Shown here one piece after another: positions 44,327 to 52,622 of a stretch of 64,000 nucleotides of DNA (positions within the stretch are counted from its first letter, which is position 1; each line of letters starts with the position of its first letter). Source of the DNA: Glaciecola sp. KUL10. GTDB taxonomy: Bacteria; Pseudomonadota; Gammaproteobacteria; Enterobacterales; Alteromonadaceae. The notes under the pieces were generated by a model. That model was not told where the DNA came from and searched no databases. It was given only the letters and a program-made list of their open reading frames with translations. The stretch is taken from NCBI RefSeq assembly GCF_003203515.1, contig NZ_BGNG01000006.1, positions 62,001 to 126,000 of the forward strand. The letters are read 5' to 3'. Made by a program: the position numbers and the translations under genes.

Positions 44327-46390
44327 CTATAACGCTAAACTACCTTCAACACTTTTACCCATCATATTGCTTGCGATCACCTTGATAGTCTTTACGTTTG
44401 CTAGCCGCTCAGGCATGACTACTGCGCGGTAGGGGAAGGTAGTATCTTCTGAGATTAGGCTTTCTTCTCCATTCTCATCAACTGCAAAAAATGCAACACG
44501 AGCAAGGTTTAGCTTGGTATCACCTTTAAATAAGATCTCAGCAGGGATAAAAATACGGTCGTTTTCAACATAAGTCTCTTTCAACTGAACCGATGCTATT
44601 TCAGCCATTTTTGCTTTTTCTGAAGCTTTTAGTAATTTTATGGACAAGGGGGCAAGCTCAGTTGTTAGTTTGCCTTCGATGACTTCAATCTCACTTGAAG
44701 TCGCGTACTGATAAAGTACCTCATAATCTGATGCATCTACTTCAAGTGTTAGGGTCTTCGGTTCGGTTCCCATGTTTGAAAGTACGAGGTACTCAACTTG
44801 CTCTACCTCGTCTACTCGACTAAATGCGTTCAATCGGTTGGCATCATCAACTAATCGGTTTTGATGGATACCACGCATCAATGCTTTATGTGATTGTCTA
44901 ACGTTTGAAAGCTCTGCCAAGGCTTGATATATCGGATGAGAGGTATCAAAGTTATCGTCGGCGGTCGTTTTTGAGGTGCCTAATAGTGTATTATCGTTGT
45001 ATGAGTCAACAAGTGAAGGGTCCATATTTTCACGCGCATCTACATCTCCACCGTCCCCACTGAAGCCTTGTTCATCACCGTAATAGACAACGGGAACTCC
45101 GCGAGAAAAATACATATAAGCATGTGACAATATACTGCGCTGAAGGTGGGTTGCCGCATCCTCGTTGGGCATGCCTTTTTGGATGAAGTGGCCGACGCGC
45201 CCTGCGTCGTGGTTACCCAAAAAATTGAGTAAAATGTCAGGACCAGAATCGTGATCACGGTAGTAGTCATCATTGTCAAATAGGTGACCTATTCTATTTA
45301 TGTCTTGGCCAAAATACAGAGCGTCTTTAATATTGAAATGGAAACCAAAATCAAGTACTGAAGGAAGCATACCTGCTGTCGTGTATTTACTTAGGCCTGC
45401 TGGGTTACCGTCATAAACTTCGCCAAAGATATGAAACTTTGGAATACCAATATCTTGCGCGTGTGAAACAATGGCAGGACCGAATTGCTGCCAGAAGCTT
45501 AAATCAACGTGTTTGACTGTATCTATTCTAAAGCCGTCTGGTTTAAATTCAGAAATGAGGTTTTTAAAAATATCTGTCATGCCCTCAACAACAAAAGCTT
45601 GTCTTGTGTCTATGTCATCTAAGCCTGCAAAGTCGCCGTAAACAGCGCTTTCTCCTTCCCAAAAACTGTCGCCTTGATTATTGTAATATTGAGGATCATT
45701 TAACCAAGCGGGTGTTTTGACGTCGCTTTCACCGTCCATTACAAATAGTGTATAGCTATCACCTGTTGCGACTTGCTCTCGGGTTTTATATTGGCACCCA
45801 TTCTGCTCTTCATTGAGGTATGTGCCATCTGGTTTATGGCACTCTTTATATTTTATGACGTCTGCAGTGTGATTAGTAATGATATCAAAAAACACTTTAA
45901 TGCCGCGCTCATGTGCAGCGTTAATCAAGCTTTTTAAATCTTCATTCGTACCAAAATGTGGGTCTATTTCAGTGAAATCGATTACCCAGTAACCGTGATG
46001 GCCAAAACCATCGTTTTGAATAGCTCGGTTGCGGAGTAATGGAGTCATCCAAATAGCCGTCACTCCCATCCCTTGAATATAGTCAAGTTTTGCCTCAACG
46101 CCTTGCATGTCTCCGCCATGGAAGGCCCACTTTGACGTTTTATCAAGACCACCTTGTGAAATCTTTCTTACTGGATCGCCGTTGTCATTGCTAGAATCAG
46201 CATTGTGAAAGCGATCAGGCATTACGAAATAAAACACATCTTCTTGGATATCGCGGGTCAAATAATTGCTGACCGTGGGTAAAGTGACTGCGCTTTTATC
46301 TTCAGTAGTTGTGCTAGCCGGACTACAAGCCATCAGTGCGAGACTTGCACTTGCGACCAATGCAGCGAGCGTTTTGATTCGTAATGTCAT
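44327..46390 (-). CDS. GH13 alpha-amylase lipoprotein
   Basis: 687 residues with a lipoprotein signal (lipobox near SLALMACSPAS). Family 13 residues are in place: nucleophile D289 (GFRIDTVKHVD), acid/base E324 (IFGEVYDG) and D395 (FLGNHDAGR). The N-terminal YFVMPDRFHNAD and GMGVTAIWMTPLLRN are typical of periplasmic maltodextrin-active amylases. The C-terminal part from about 540 is beta-rich. It should hydrolyse alpha-1,4-glucans at the cell surface or periplasm. It lies 51 bases after an aldo-keto reductase gene; ribosome site AGGAGA. Confidence 0.88.
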   Translation of the reverse strand: MTLRIKTLAALVASASLALMACSPASTTTEDKSAVTLPTVSNYLTRDIQEDVFYFVMPDRFHNADSSNDNGDPVRKISQGGLDKTSKWAFHGGDMQGVEAKLDYIQGMGVTAIWMTPLLRNRAIQNDGFGHHGYWVIDFTEIDPHFGTNEDLKSLINAAHERGIKVFFDIITNHTADVIKYKECHKPDGTYLNEEQNGCQYKTREQVATGDSYTLFVMDGESDVKTPAWLNDPQYYNNQGDSFWEGESAVYGDFAGLDDIDTRQAFVVEGMTDIFKNLISEFKPDGFRIDTVKHVDLSFWQQFGPAIVSHAQDIGIPKFHIFGEVYDGNPAGLSKYTTAGMLPSVLDFGFHFNIKDALYFGQDINRIGHLFDNDDYYRDHDSGPDILLNFLGNHDAGRVGHFIQKGMPNEDAATHLQRSILSHAYMYFSRGVPVVYYGDEQGFSGDGGDVDARENMDPSLVDSYNDNTLLGTSKTTADDNFDTSHPIYQALAELSNVRQSHKALMRGIHQNRLVDDANRLNAFSRVDEVEQVEYLVLSNMGTEPKTLTLEVDASDYEVLYQYATSSEIEVIEGKLTTELAPLSIKLLKASEKAKMAEIASVQLKETYVENDRIFIPAEILFKGDTKLNLARVAFFAVDENGEESLISEDTTFPYRAVVMPERLANVKTIKVIASNMMGKSVEGSLAL

Positions 46391-46441
46391 GTTTGGGTCT
46401 CCTAGGTTTTAATACCTTTGTTCTATGCCTATTATTTAAAG

Positions 46442-47413
46442 CTATGGCACTTCTTGCCCACGCGCAGTTTCAAATAGCAGATACCAGTCTTCTCGACTAA
46501 GCTCCACCTTATTTGCGTGTGTGCATTGTATGATTCTATCAATGTTCGTCGAACCAATTACCGGCTGTATACCAATCGGATGTTTCATTAACCAAGAAAG
46601 CAATATTGCATTTGGATTACTTGAGTAGCGATTACTCATCTGTTTGAGCAGTTTTTCGGTTGCTAATTGGGCCTGACTCGGATTGTCAGGGAGATTACCG
46701 CTATACATACCTTGTGCCAGACAGCCCCAAGCTTGAAGCTGGACACTTTGCTGCTCGCAAAACTCAAGTGTGCCTCTCGGGAAACCACTATTACAGCCTT
46801 CCTTCATATTTGTAGTAATGCTCTCTTCTACAAAATCGGCATGTGCAAGACTCATTTCGATTTGATTCGCAATAATTGGAAAATCGATTGCTGACTGAAT
46901 CCAAGCAATTTGCGCTGCATGCATATTCGAAACCGCGAGGTGTTTAAACTTGCCTTGCTTTTGCAAGTTTGTAAGCATCTCTGCCGTGTCGTCTAAATCC
47001 ATTAATGGGTCTGGTCTGTGCAAAAACAGTACATCTAGCTGTTCAACTTGAAGACGCTTAAGGCTTGCTTCTAATGCAGACTTTATCCAAACAGGCGATA
47101 AATCATATGATTTGACGTCATGGGTAGGGGTAAGTTTAATCCCGACCTTAGATTGAATAATCATCTTGTTACGTAATGATGGTTGTTGTTTTAATACTTC
47201 GCCAACAACCGATTCAGCTTTGCCAAACGTATAAATGTCAGCAAGGTCAAACGTATTGATCCCCTTTGCTAGACATGTCTCTATGATTTCTTGTGCTTGC
47301 TTAACGTCTTTTGCTTCGTATCCGTTTGGATTCCACCCGCCGCCAAGGCCCATACAGCCATATACAAGCTGGCTGCTTTCTGGGAAATACTCATTAATTG
47401 CTAAATCTGACAT
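46442..47413 (-). CDS. Aldo/keto reductase, YdhF-like
   Basis: 323 residues of the aldo-keto reductase barrel. The catalytic Asp and Tyr lie in FDLADIYTFGKAESVVGEVL, the Lys in IIQSKVGIKL, and the His in VLFLHRPDPLMD. AVSNMHAAQIAWIQ and PVIGSTNIDRI form the NADPH site. The overall arrangement resembles YdhF. It likely reduces an aldehyde or ketone in the cytoplasm. It is upstream of the amylase gene and probably co-transcribed. Confidence 0.85.
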   Translation of the reverse strand: MSDLAINEYFPESSQLVYGCMGLGGGWNPNGYEAKDVKQAQEIIETCLAKGINTFDLADIYTFGKAESVVGEVLKQQPSLRNKMIIQSKVGIKLTPTHDVKSYDLSPVWIKSALEASLKRLQVEQLDVLFLHRPDPLMDLDDTAEMLTNLQKQGKFKHLAVSNMHAAQIAWIQSAIDFPIIANQIEMSLAHADFVEESITTNMKEGCNSGFPRGTLEFCEQQSVQLQAWGCLAQGMYSGNLPDNPSQAQLATEKLLKQMSNRYSSNPNAILLSWLMKHPIGIQPVIGSTNIDRIIQCTHANKVELSREDWYLLFETARGQEVP

Positions 47414-47580
47414 TAAACCTTCCTTAAATCCCTATTTTTGCTACCGTTCAAACTCTATTAGGTACAACTAGGGTGCTCGTTAAATAAATGTAACAGGAAT
47501 GTACTACAATAGTCGCATGAATACGTATGCGAAAGTACACAAAGGGTGCATTTATACCCCTCAATACAAAAAGGTCAATT

Positions 47581-48119
47581 ATGAACAAATATTTTTTAAT
47601 ATTTCTCCTTTCTTCTCTCGTTTTGTCTTGTACTTCTATCCCTGAGGGCATCAAACCTGTCACTGGTTTTGAAAAGGAACGGTATTTAGGAACTTGGTAT
47701 GAAATAGCGCGTTTAGACCATCCATTTGAGCGGGATCTTGAACGGATATCTGCAACTTACGATTTGCGCGAAGACGGTGGTATTGCTGTCTTAAATAAGG
47801 GGTACAACACAAAAGAAAAAAATGGACTGAAGCTAAGGGAAAAGCCTACTTTGTGACAGACGATCAAACGGGTCATTTGAAAGTTTCTTTTTTCGGGCCT
47901 TTTTATGCCAGCTATGTTATCGCTGAACTTGATCAAGAGGGGTATCAATGGGCAATGGTGACTGGGCCAGATACTGATTTTTTATGGTTGTTATCTCGAA
48001 ACCCAACTATGCAACCTGCCGTTATTGACCAGCTAAAACAAAAAGCAAAAGAGGCTGGCTTCAATGTGGATTCATTGATTTATGTCAATCACAACTCCGA
48101 TGAGCTAAAAGCTAAATGA
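47581..48119 (+). pseudogene. blc: Blc-type lipocalin lipoprotein, split by a one-base frameshift
   Basis: The first frame starts at 47581 (ribosome site AAGG) with a lipoprotein signal, lipobox LVLSC, then YLGTWYEIARLDHPFERDLE and the YDLREDGGIAVLNKGYNT strand of Blc. It then runs out of frame and stops at 47854. Reading resumes in the other frame as WTEAKGKAYFVTDD, LKVSFFGPFYASYVIAELD, FLWLLSRNPTM and IYVNHN, ending at 48119. One extra A in the A7 run at 47816-47822 restores a full-length protein of about 180 residues. So this is a one-base loss in a homopolymer: sequencing error, recent mutation or a slippage site. Confidence 0.88.
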
Positions 48120-48233
48120 AAAAAACATTAAAATGAAATAGATTTGTGATAATTAGGGTCTATCCTTTCGTTATCAGTTTCGGTAAGTTGTACCCAAGCT
48201 TTTAAAGCAACAAACAATACACCAAGGAAGCAC

Positions 48234-48737
48234 ATGTCAAATAGTTACGTTGAAGTAGTTAAGCAAGCTATCAATTTATTGGATGAGATTAGCTTAAATG
48301 ACTATCAAAAGGAGTTGCCTCCTCATTTCCCAAGTAGTATCGGAGCGCATATTAGACATGTGATAGACCATTTCGTTGCAATAGTCGGCGCTGAGCATTC
48401 TGGGATTGTTAATTACAACAAACGCAATCGTTACGGTGAGGTAGAGATGCATCCTCAGGTCGCGATAAAGAAGCTAGAAGAAATTGTTGAATGGCTGACC
48501 AGTATTTGCACCAAAAGCCTTGATCAGCAAGTCGATGTCACAACTGAAATCGACATAAGCCATACTAAATCCACCACTTGCCATTCAACTTTAGAACGAG
48601 AGTTGGTATTTGCAGCGAGCCATGCAATACACCATTATGCTCTAATCAGAATAATGCGCACTATGCAGGGCAAAGCATTACCTGAGTTTTTCGGTTATGC
48701 GCCAGCGACGATTACGCACTTAAATCGCAGCGCTTAG
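48234..48737 (+). CDS. DinB-like metal-binding protein
   Basis: 167 residues of a four-helix-bundle type. The His in GAHIRHVIDHF and those in AASHAIHHYALIRIM fit the metal site of the DinB superfamily, though two helices carry more His than usual. No enzyme activity can be assigned. The start has an AAGGAAG ribosome site. It lies 114 bases after the broken lipocalin gene. Confidence 0.7.
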   Translation: MSNSYVEVVKQAINLLDEISLNDYQKELPPHFPSSIGAHIRHVIDHFVAIVGAEHSGIVNYNKRNRYGEVEMHPQVAIKKLEEIVEWLTSICTKSLDQQVDVTTEIDISHTKSTTCHSTLERELVFAASHAIHHYALIRIMRTMQGKALPEFFGYAPATITHLNRSA

Positions 48738-48777
48738 TATTAGTTAACAATCTGTATCACGTTTCTTGGGTAGCGAT

Positions 48778-49002
48778 TTATTCGCTATCACCCTCAGCGG
48801 CCCTAAGTTCAAACAAATCTTCAACTGCTACCTCAAAGAACTTAGCCAAACTCAGCGCTATGATGACCGATGGCGTAAAGCGTCCAGTTTCTACAGTACT
48901 GATAGTTTTGCGGGATACGCCAATTGAAGCCGCGAGTTCTTGCTGTGACAAGCCTTTTTCAGCGCGCTTTAAGGCCAACACATTTGTTAAGTGATAACTC
49001 AT
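48778..49002 (-). CDS. XRE-family small transcriptional regulator
   Basis: 74 residues, nearly all helix-turn-helix: LKRAEKGLSQQELAASIGVS, then RKTISTVETGRFTPSVIIAL. It resembles YgzD-type regulators. Its ATG overlaps the stop of the upstream membrane protein gene by 4 bases. It probably controls its own operon. Confidence 0.88.
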   Translation of the reverse strand: MSYHLTNVLALKRAEKGLSQQELAASIGVSRKTISTVETGRFTPSVIIALSLAKFFEVAVEDLFELRAAEGDSE

Positions 49003-49472
49003 GGTGCCTCCTCATCTTCATCTTGATGTAGTTTAATGTATGTGACCACGCCGTAGATTAAAAAGCTGAGAGAAACGAGCGCGGTTCCGAGAGCTTTTAG
49101 CGATACAATGTCACTTAAAGAGTCACCAAAACACATGGCAAGTAAAGCAATTAAGCTCATTACTAACGCGCTTAGTTTATATCCAAGTAGACTCACGCTA
49201 TTTAAGAATTCATCATGATAAGTGCCCATCCATGCATTTTTTGAAAAGCTCTGCTTTATAAATTTATTGGATTTTATTAAAAAGTAACTTGTTGATATGA
49301 CGAATAATGCTGCGATTAAATAAAAGCTTGCAGAGACAAGCATCGATTTATCTGACAGGTTGAAAATCTGATCAGTTGTTAGTACCGCTAACCCAAATCC
49401 AAGTGATATCGAAATCCTACTATTGTGCAATATATATTCATGCTCTTGTTCAGGGTTAATTACCTTGTTCAT
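48999..49472 (-). CDS. Small four-TM membrane protein paired with the XRE regulator
   Basis: About 157 residues from the ATG at 49472 (ribosome site AGAAGGA). Four hydrophobic segments in two pairs, with a central cytoplasmic or periplasmic loop (SNKFIKQSFSKNAWMGTYHD) and an acidic C-terminus. Family not recognised. It resembles the many small membrane proteins that pair with YgzD-like regulators in other bacteria. The frame opens 14 codons earlier without a ribosome site. Confidence 0.7.
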   Translation of the reverse strand: MNKVINPEQEHEYILHNSRISISLGFGLAVLTTDQIFNLSDKSMLVSASFYLIAALFVISTSYFLIKSNKFIKQSFSKNAWMGTYHDEFLNSVSLLGYKLSALVMSLIALLAMCFGDSLSDIVSLKALGTALVSLSFLIYGVVTYIKLHQDEDEEAP

Positions 49473-49649
49473 TTGTCTATTATCCTTCTGATTGTTGATA
49501 CCTAAAGGTTTCACTTTGAAACCCTAAGGTATCAAATGATACCCAGAGGTTACAAGCTTTTTTTTCAAATTAAATTCACACATTGATTTTTACAACTCAG
49601 TAAACACCTCAAAATGCACTTGCAATACCTGTTTGAAAGGTAATACATG

Positions 49650-49680
49650 ACAAATGTCATCAAACTCTGATGACATTTGT
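49650..49680. promoter_or_regulatory. Perfect 13-bp inverted repeat upstream of the DesK/DesR-like operon
   Basis: ACAAATGTCATCA and TGATGACATTTGT are separated by 5 bases. The left arm overlaps a smaller palindrome TGACAAATGTCA, and the right arm nearly repeats it. It lies 66 bases before the first gene of the operon and 178 bases from the divergent membrane protein gene. It is a good candidate operator for the response regulator encoded downstream. Confidence 0.6.
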
Positions 49681-49745
49681 GCATACCCTTAGTTCAAGAC
49701 CTTCGGCAATATTGACGCACTGTGATAACTAAGAGAGTGAGCATC

Positions 49746-50381
49746 ATGTCCAACACAAGCACAAAACTAAGCAACTTAAAGCAGGTACCTTTAGTTCCTT
49801 TTTCTGAGGTAGAAAAAGTAGATGAAATGAGTCTTAGCTTGGAAGAGCATCGGGCAAGCTTTGCAAATCGAAGGTTTTTAGCACTTCCTCTAGCCGGCGC
49901 GTTGGTATGGTTTTTTATTGGCGCAAGTGCACCATTTATAAGCGAATACGCAAAAGTCATGTCGGTTTGGTTGGGGACAGGTTGTATTTTTTATTTAGGC
50001 CTATTGTTCTCTCGTTTTACGGGAGAAAACTTCATTTCACAAAGCAAACAGAAAAACCCGTTTGATCTACTATTTTTGTCAGCCATCGGTATGTCGCTAT
50101 TGGTATTTGGTATTGCTATGCCTGTTGCACAAATAGACCACACTACAATTCCCTTTACGGTGGGGATATTAGCAGGGCTAATGTGGATGGTGTTGTCTTG
50201 GATTATTCAACACTGGGTAGGTTATGCGCATGCAATAATGAGGACGGTAGGAATAGTAATCGCTTGGTATTCTTTTCCCGAGCAACGTTTTGAGTCCATT
50301 TCTGCGGTCATTGTTATTAGTTACGTAGTTTCCATCATTGCTCTTGAAATGCGCTTCCGTCAGCTGAACAAGTCAGCATAA
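49746..50381 (+). CDS. Membrane protein of unknown function (DUF7010-like)
   Basis: About 211 residues from the ATG at 49746 (ribosome site AGAGAGTGAG). A 45-residue soluble start is followed by six hydrophobic segments; FANRRFLALPLAGALVWF and TGCIFYLGLLFSRFTGENF are characteristic. It may belong to the DUF7010 group, but I am not certain. It is first of four genes with an SMR pump, a sensor kinase and its response regulator. The GTG frame that opens at 49722 is not needed. Confidence 0.65.
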   Translation: MSNTSTKLSNLKQVPLVPFSEVEKVDEMSLSLEEHRASFANRRFLALPLAGALVWFFIGASAPFISEYAKVMSVWLGTGCIFYLGLLFSRFTGENFISQSKQKNPFDLLFLSAIGMSLLVFGIAMPVAQIDHTTIPFTVGILAGLMWMVLSWIIQHWVGYAHAIMRTVGIVIAWYSFPEQRFESISAVIVISYVVSIIALEMRFRQLNKSA

Positions 50382-50416
50382 ACGCGAATAAATTTTAATA
50401 AAAAGGAAAGAAAATT

Positions 50417-50746
50417 ATGACATATGTGTTTTTGAGTCTAGCGATTCTTGTCGAAGTCATTGCGACCCTTTTACTTAAGGCTTCAAATGGTTGGGAAAAA
50501 GTAGAATATGGTTCTGCAGCTGCATTTTTATATGTTATTTCTGGTATTTTGTTTAGCTTGGTTTTGAAAAATATGGGAGTTGGTGTTGCTTATGCGATTT
50601 GGTCAGGAATGGGCATTGCATTGATAACAGCAGCCTCAGTGGTGTTTTATAAACAAGTCTTTGATTATTATGCGATAGCAGGTATTTTAATGATTGTCAG
50701 TGGAACATTATTAATCACCCTGAAATCAAGCGTGGTGTTGCAGTAA
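50417..50746 (+). CDS. Small multidrug resistance (SMR) efflux protein
   Basis: 109 residues with four membrane segments. The essential Glu is E13 in LAILVEVIATLLLKAS, and GVGVAYAIWSGMGIA is the conserved region of the EmrE group. It should expel cationic drugs or polyamine-like compounds in exchange for protons. It sits in an operon with a membrane protein and a two-component system and has a strong AAAAGGAAAG ribosome site. Confidence 0.9.
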   Translation: MTYVFLSLAILVEVIATLLLKASNGWEKVEYGSAAAFLYVISGILFSLVLKNMGVGVAYAIWSGMGIALITAASVVFYKQVFDYYAIAGILMIVSGTLLITLKSSVVLQ

Positions 50747-50776
50747 TTGGCACTTATTTAAAGGAATAAAGAAGAT

Positions 50777-51904
50777 ATGTTTAATGCTTATGATGATGTC
50801 CAGCTGAAGCTACCCAAGTTAGCTTCTGACAACAAGAAAAAGTGGTCTTATGGCTCGTTAGTATTTTCACTGTTTTACTTTGTTCCTTTATTTTTTACAC
50901 CCGACATAACGAAAGAGCAAACGGTGTACATGTTGTTATGTTATGTGGCTTTTTTAGCCACTCATATTTTTGCTCTTAATAGCGGCTTAAAGGCCTTCCC
51001 TATTTTGTTGTTAACTGCGGTAGTGATCTCTAGTTCCTTTGTCAGTATCGGAGGTTATGCTTTGTATGGCTATCCTCTATTTATTTTGGGCTATCAATAC
51101 CGCTTAAAACAATCCGTTTTTTTTGCAGCTGGTATCGTTGTCGTTGCATTTTTGATTCATCAATTATGGTGGCAATATGTCTGGTTCGTATTTATTCAGT
51201 TCTTGTTTATATCATTGGGACTATATGCTTTTGGACTGATGGAGAGAAAAGAAACACTGCATCAGCTTGCACAGATCCAATCAGCAGACGAAATTAAACA
51301 CTTAAGCAGCATTGCTGAACGCGAACGAATTGGTAGGGACTTACATGATATAGCGGGGCATGCCTTGTCTAGTATTTCCCTAAAAGCTCAAGTTGCCGCA
51401 AAAATGATTGAAAAACAGCGTTATGCTACCGCAAAAGATGAAGTACTTGCGCTTGCAGAACTCTCTCAAAGTTTATTATCTGAAATTCGAAAAACAGTGT
51501 CGAACATTAAACAGCTTTCACTGAGTGACGAGTTAGAGAAACTATTCGAACAGCTTAGAGCGAACGATATTATTGTGAATAAAAAGATAAACCACCAGGT
51601 ACTTGGTAAACTGAGTGCCCTACAAGAAACTCAATTGTCATTGATATTTAAAGAGGCAATCACTAATGTCCTTCGGCACTCAAATTCTAGCGTGGTGAAT
51701 ATCTCTATTGAATTAGATGACGTTACACAGATGTTGTTACTTGTGATTGAAAACGACGGCATTACCCATGCAAAGTATCAATCAAGTAATGGTCTGAATG
51801 GTATTCAAGAACGAGTAGCTAATCTTGGCGGCGAGTTGAATATTGTTGTTGATTCTCTGTTCAGTCTCTTTATCGCACTGCCATTAAATAGGGACACTTT
51901 ATGA
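50777..51904 (+). CDS. Sensor histidine kinase, DesK-like
   Basis: 375 residues. Five or so membrane segments in the first 155 residues are followed by a HisKA_3 domain with H190 in RIGRDLHDIAGHAL and a HATPase_c domain (EAITNVLRHSNSS, then NGLNGIQERV). No extracytoplasmic sensor domain is seen, so it senses through the membrane part, as DesK senses membrane fluidity. The stop overlaps the response regulator start as ATGA. The partner SMR pump suggests it reacts to membrane-active compounds. Confidence 0.9.
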   Translation: MFNAYDDVQLKLPKLASDNKKKWSYGSLVFSLFYFVPLFFTPDITKEQTVYMLLCYVAFLATHIFALNSGLKAFPILLLTAVVISSSFVSIGGYALYGYPLFILGYQYRLKQSVFFAAGIVVVAFLIHQLWWQYVWFVFIQFLFISLGLYAFGLMERKETLHQLAQIQSADEIKHLSSIAERERIGRDLHDIAGHALSSISLKAQVAAKMIEKQRYATAKDEVLALAELSQSLLSEIRKTVSNIKQLSLSDELEKLFEQLRANDIIVNKKINHQVLGKLSALQETQLSLIFKEAITNVLRHSNSSVVNISIELDDVTQMLLLVIENDGITHAKYQSSNGLNGIQERVANLGGELNIVVDSLFSLFIALPLNRDTL

Positions 51905-52509
51905 TTACTATCGCAATTGCAGAGGATCAAGCTCTCGTTAGGGACGCGATTGCTACGCTTCTTGATTTGGAAGCAGATATTAAGGTGATTGGCAGTTTTG
52001 GGGATGGGCAGCAAATGCGCGAATGGCTAGCCTCGGACTCTCCGTTGCCTGATATTATTTTAAGTGACATTGAAATGCCAAGAATGAGCGGGATAGCATT
52101 AGCTGAATACTGTTTAAACGAGGGTATTTCAAGTAAGTTTGTCATTATGACGACCTTTGCTAAACCTGGTTATATCCAGCGCGCAATGTCGCTGGGAGTA
52201 AAGGGATTTACACTAAAAGAAGCCAGCAGTGACGACTTGGTTGAAAATATTAAAAAAGTTTATTCTGGTTTAAAGGTGATAAATCCAGAACTTGCGCTTT
52301 CTGCATTGGGCGAGCAGGACCCATTAAGTGAGAAAGAGAGAAAAGCACTAGCGTTCGCCGGTGATGGTTTAAAAACAAAAGAGATTTCCGAAAAACTATT
52401 TTTATCTGAAGGTACGGTGCGAAATTACTTGTCTGAAGCGATCAGTAAATTAAATGCAACTAATAGAGTCGATGCAGCAAGAATTGCTAAGCATAAAGGA
52501 TGGCTCTAG
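51901..52509 (+). CDS. NarL/LuxR-type response regulator, DesR-like
   Basis: 202 residues. Receiver with the phosphorylated D56 (ILSDIEMPRMSG), then a LuxR-type HTH (SEKERKALAFAGDGLKTKEI, then SEGTVRNYLSEAISKLNA). It is translationally coupled to the kinase. The inverted repeat at 49650-49680 is a likely target. Confidence 0.92.
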   Translation: MITIAIAEDQALVRDAIATLLDLEADIKVIGSFGDGQQMREWLASDSPLPDIILSDIEMPRMSGIALAEYCLNEGISSKFVIMTTFAKPGYIQRAMSLGVKGFTLKEASSDDLVENIKKVYSGLKVINPELALSALGEQDPLSEKERKALAFAGDGLKTKEISEKLFLSEGTVRNYLSEAISKLNATNRVDAARIAKHKGWL

Positions 52510-52622
52510 CGATATTTTAACTAGGATAAAGATGAAATAATAAAGCTGCTATTCATGTGCATGCTTATCTATTCGTTGGGCTTTTTGATATTCCATATCA
52601 TTTGAGCAAAGCTTGGTTAGTA

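Noticed and set aside
44160-44432. 90-codon plus-strand frame between the M24 and amylase genes
   Set aside because: It runs through a terminator and into the amylase gene antisense, with no family features.
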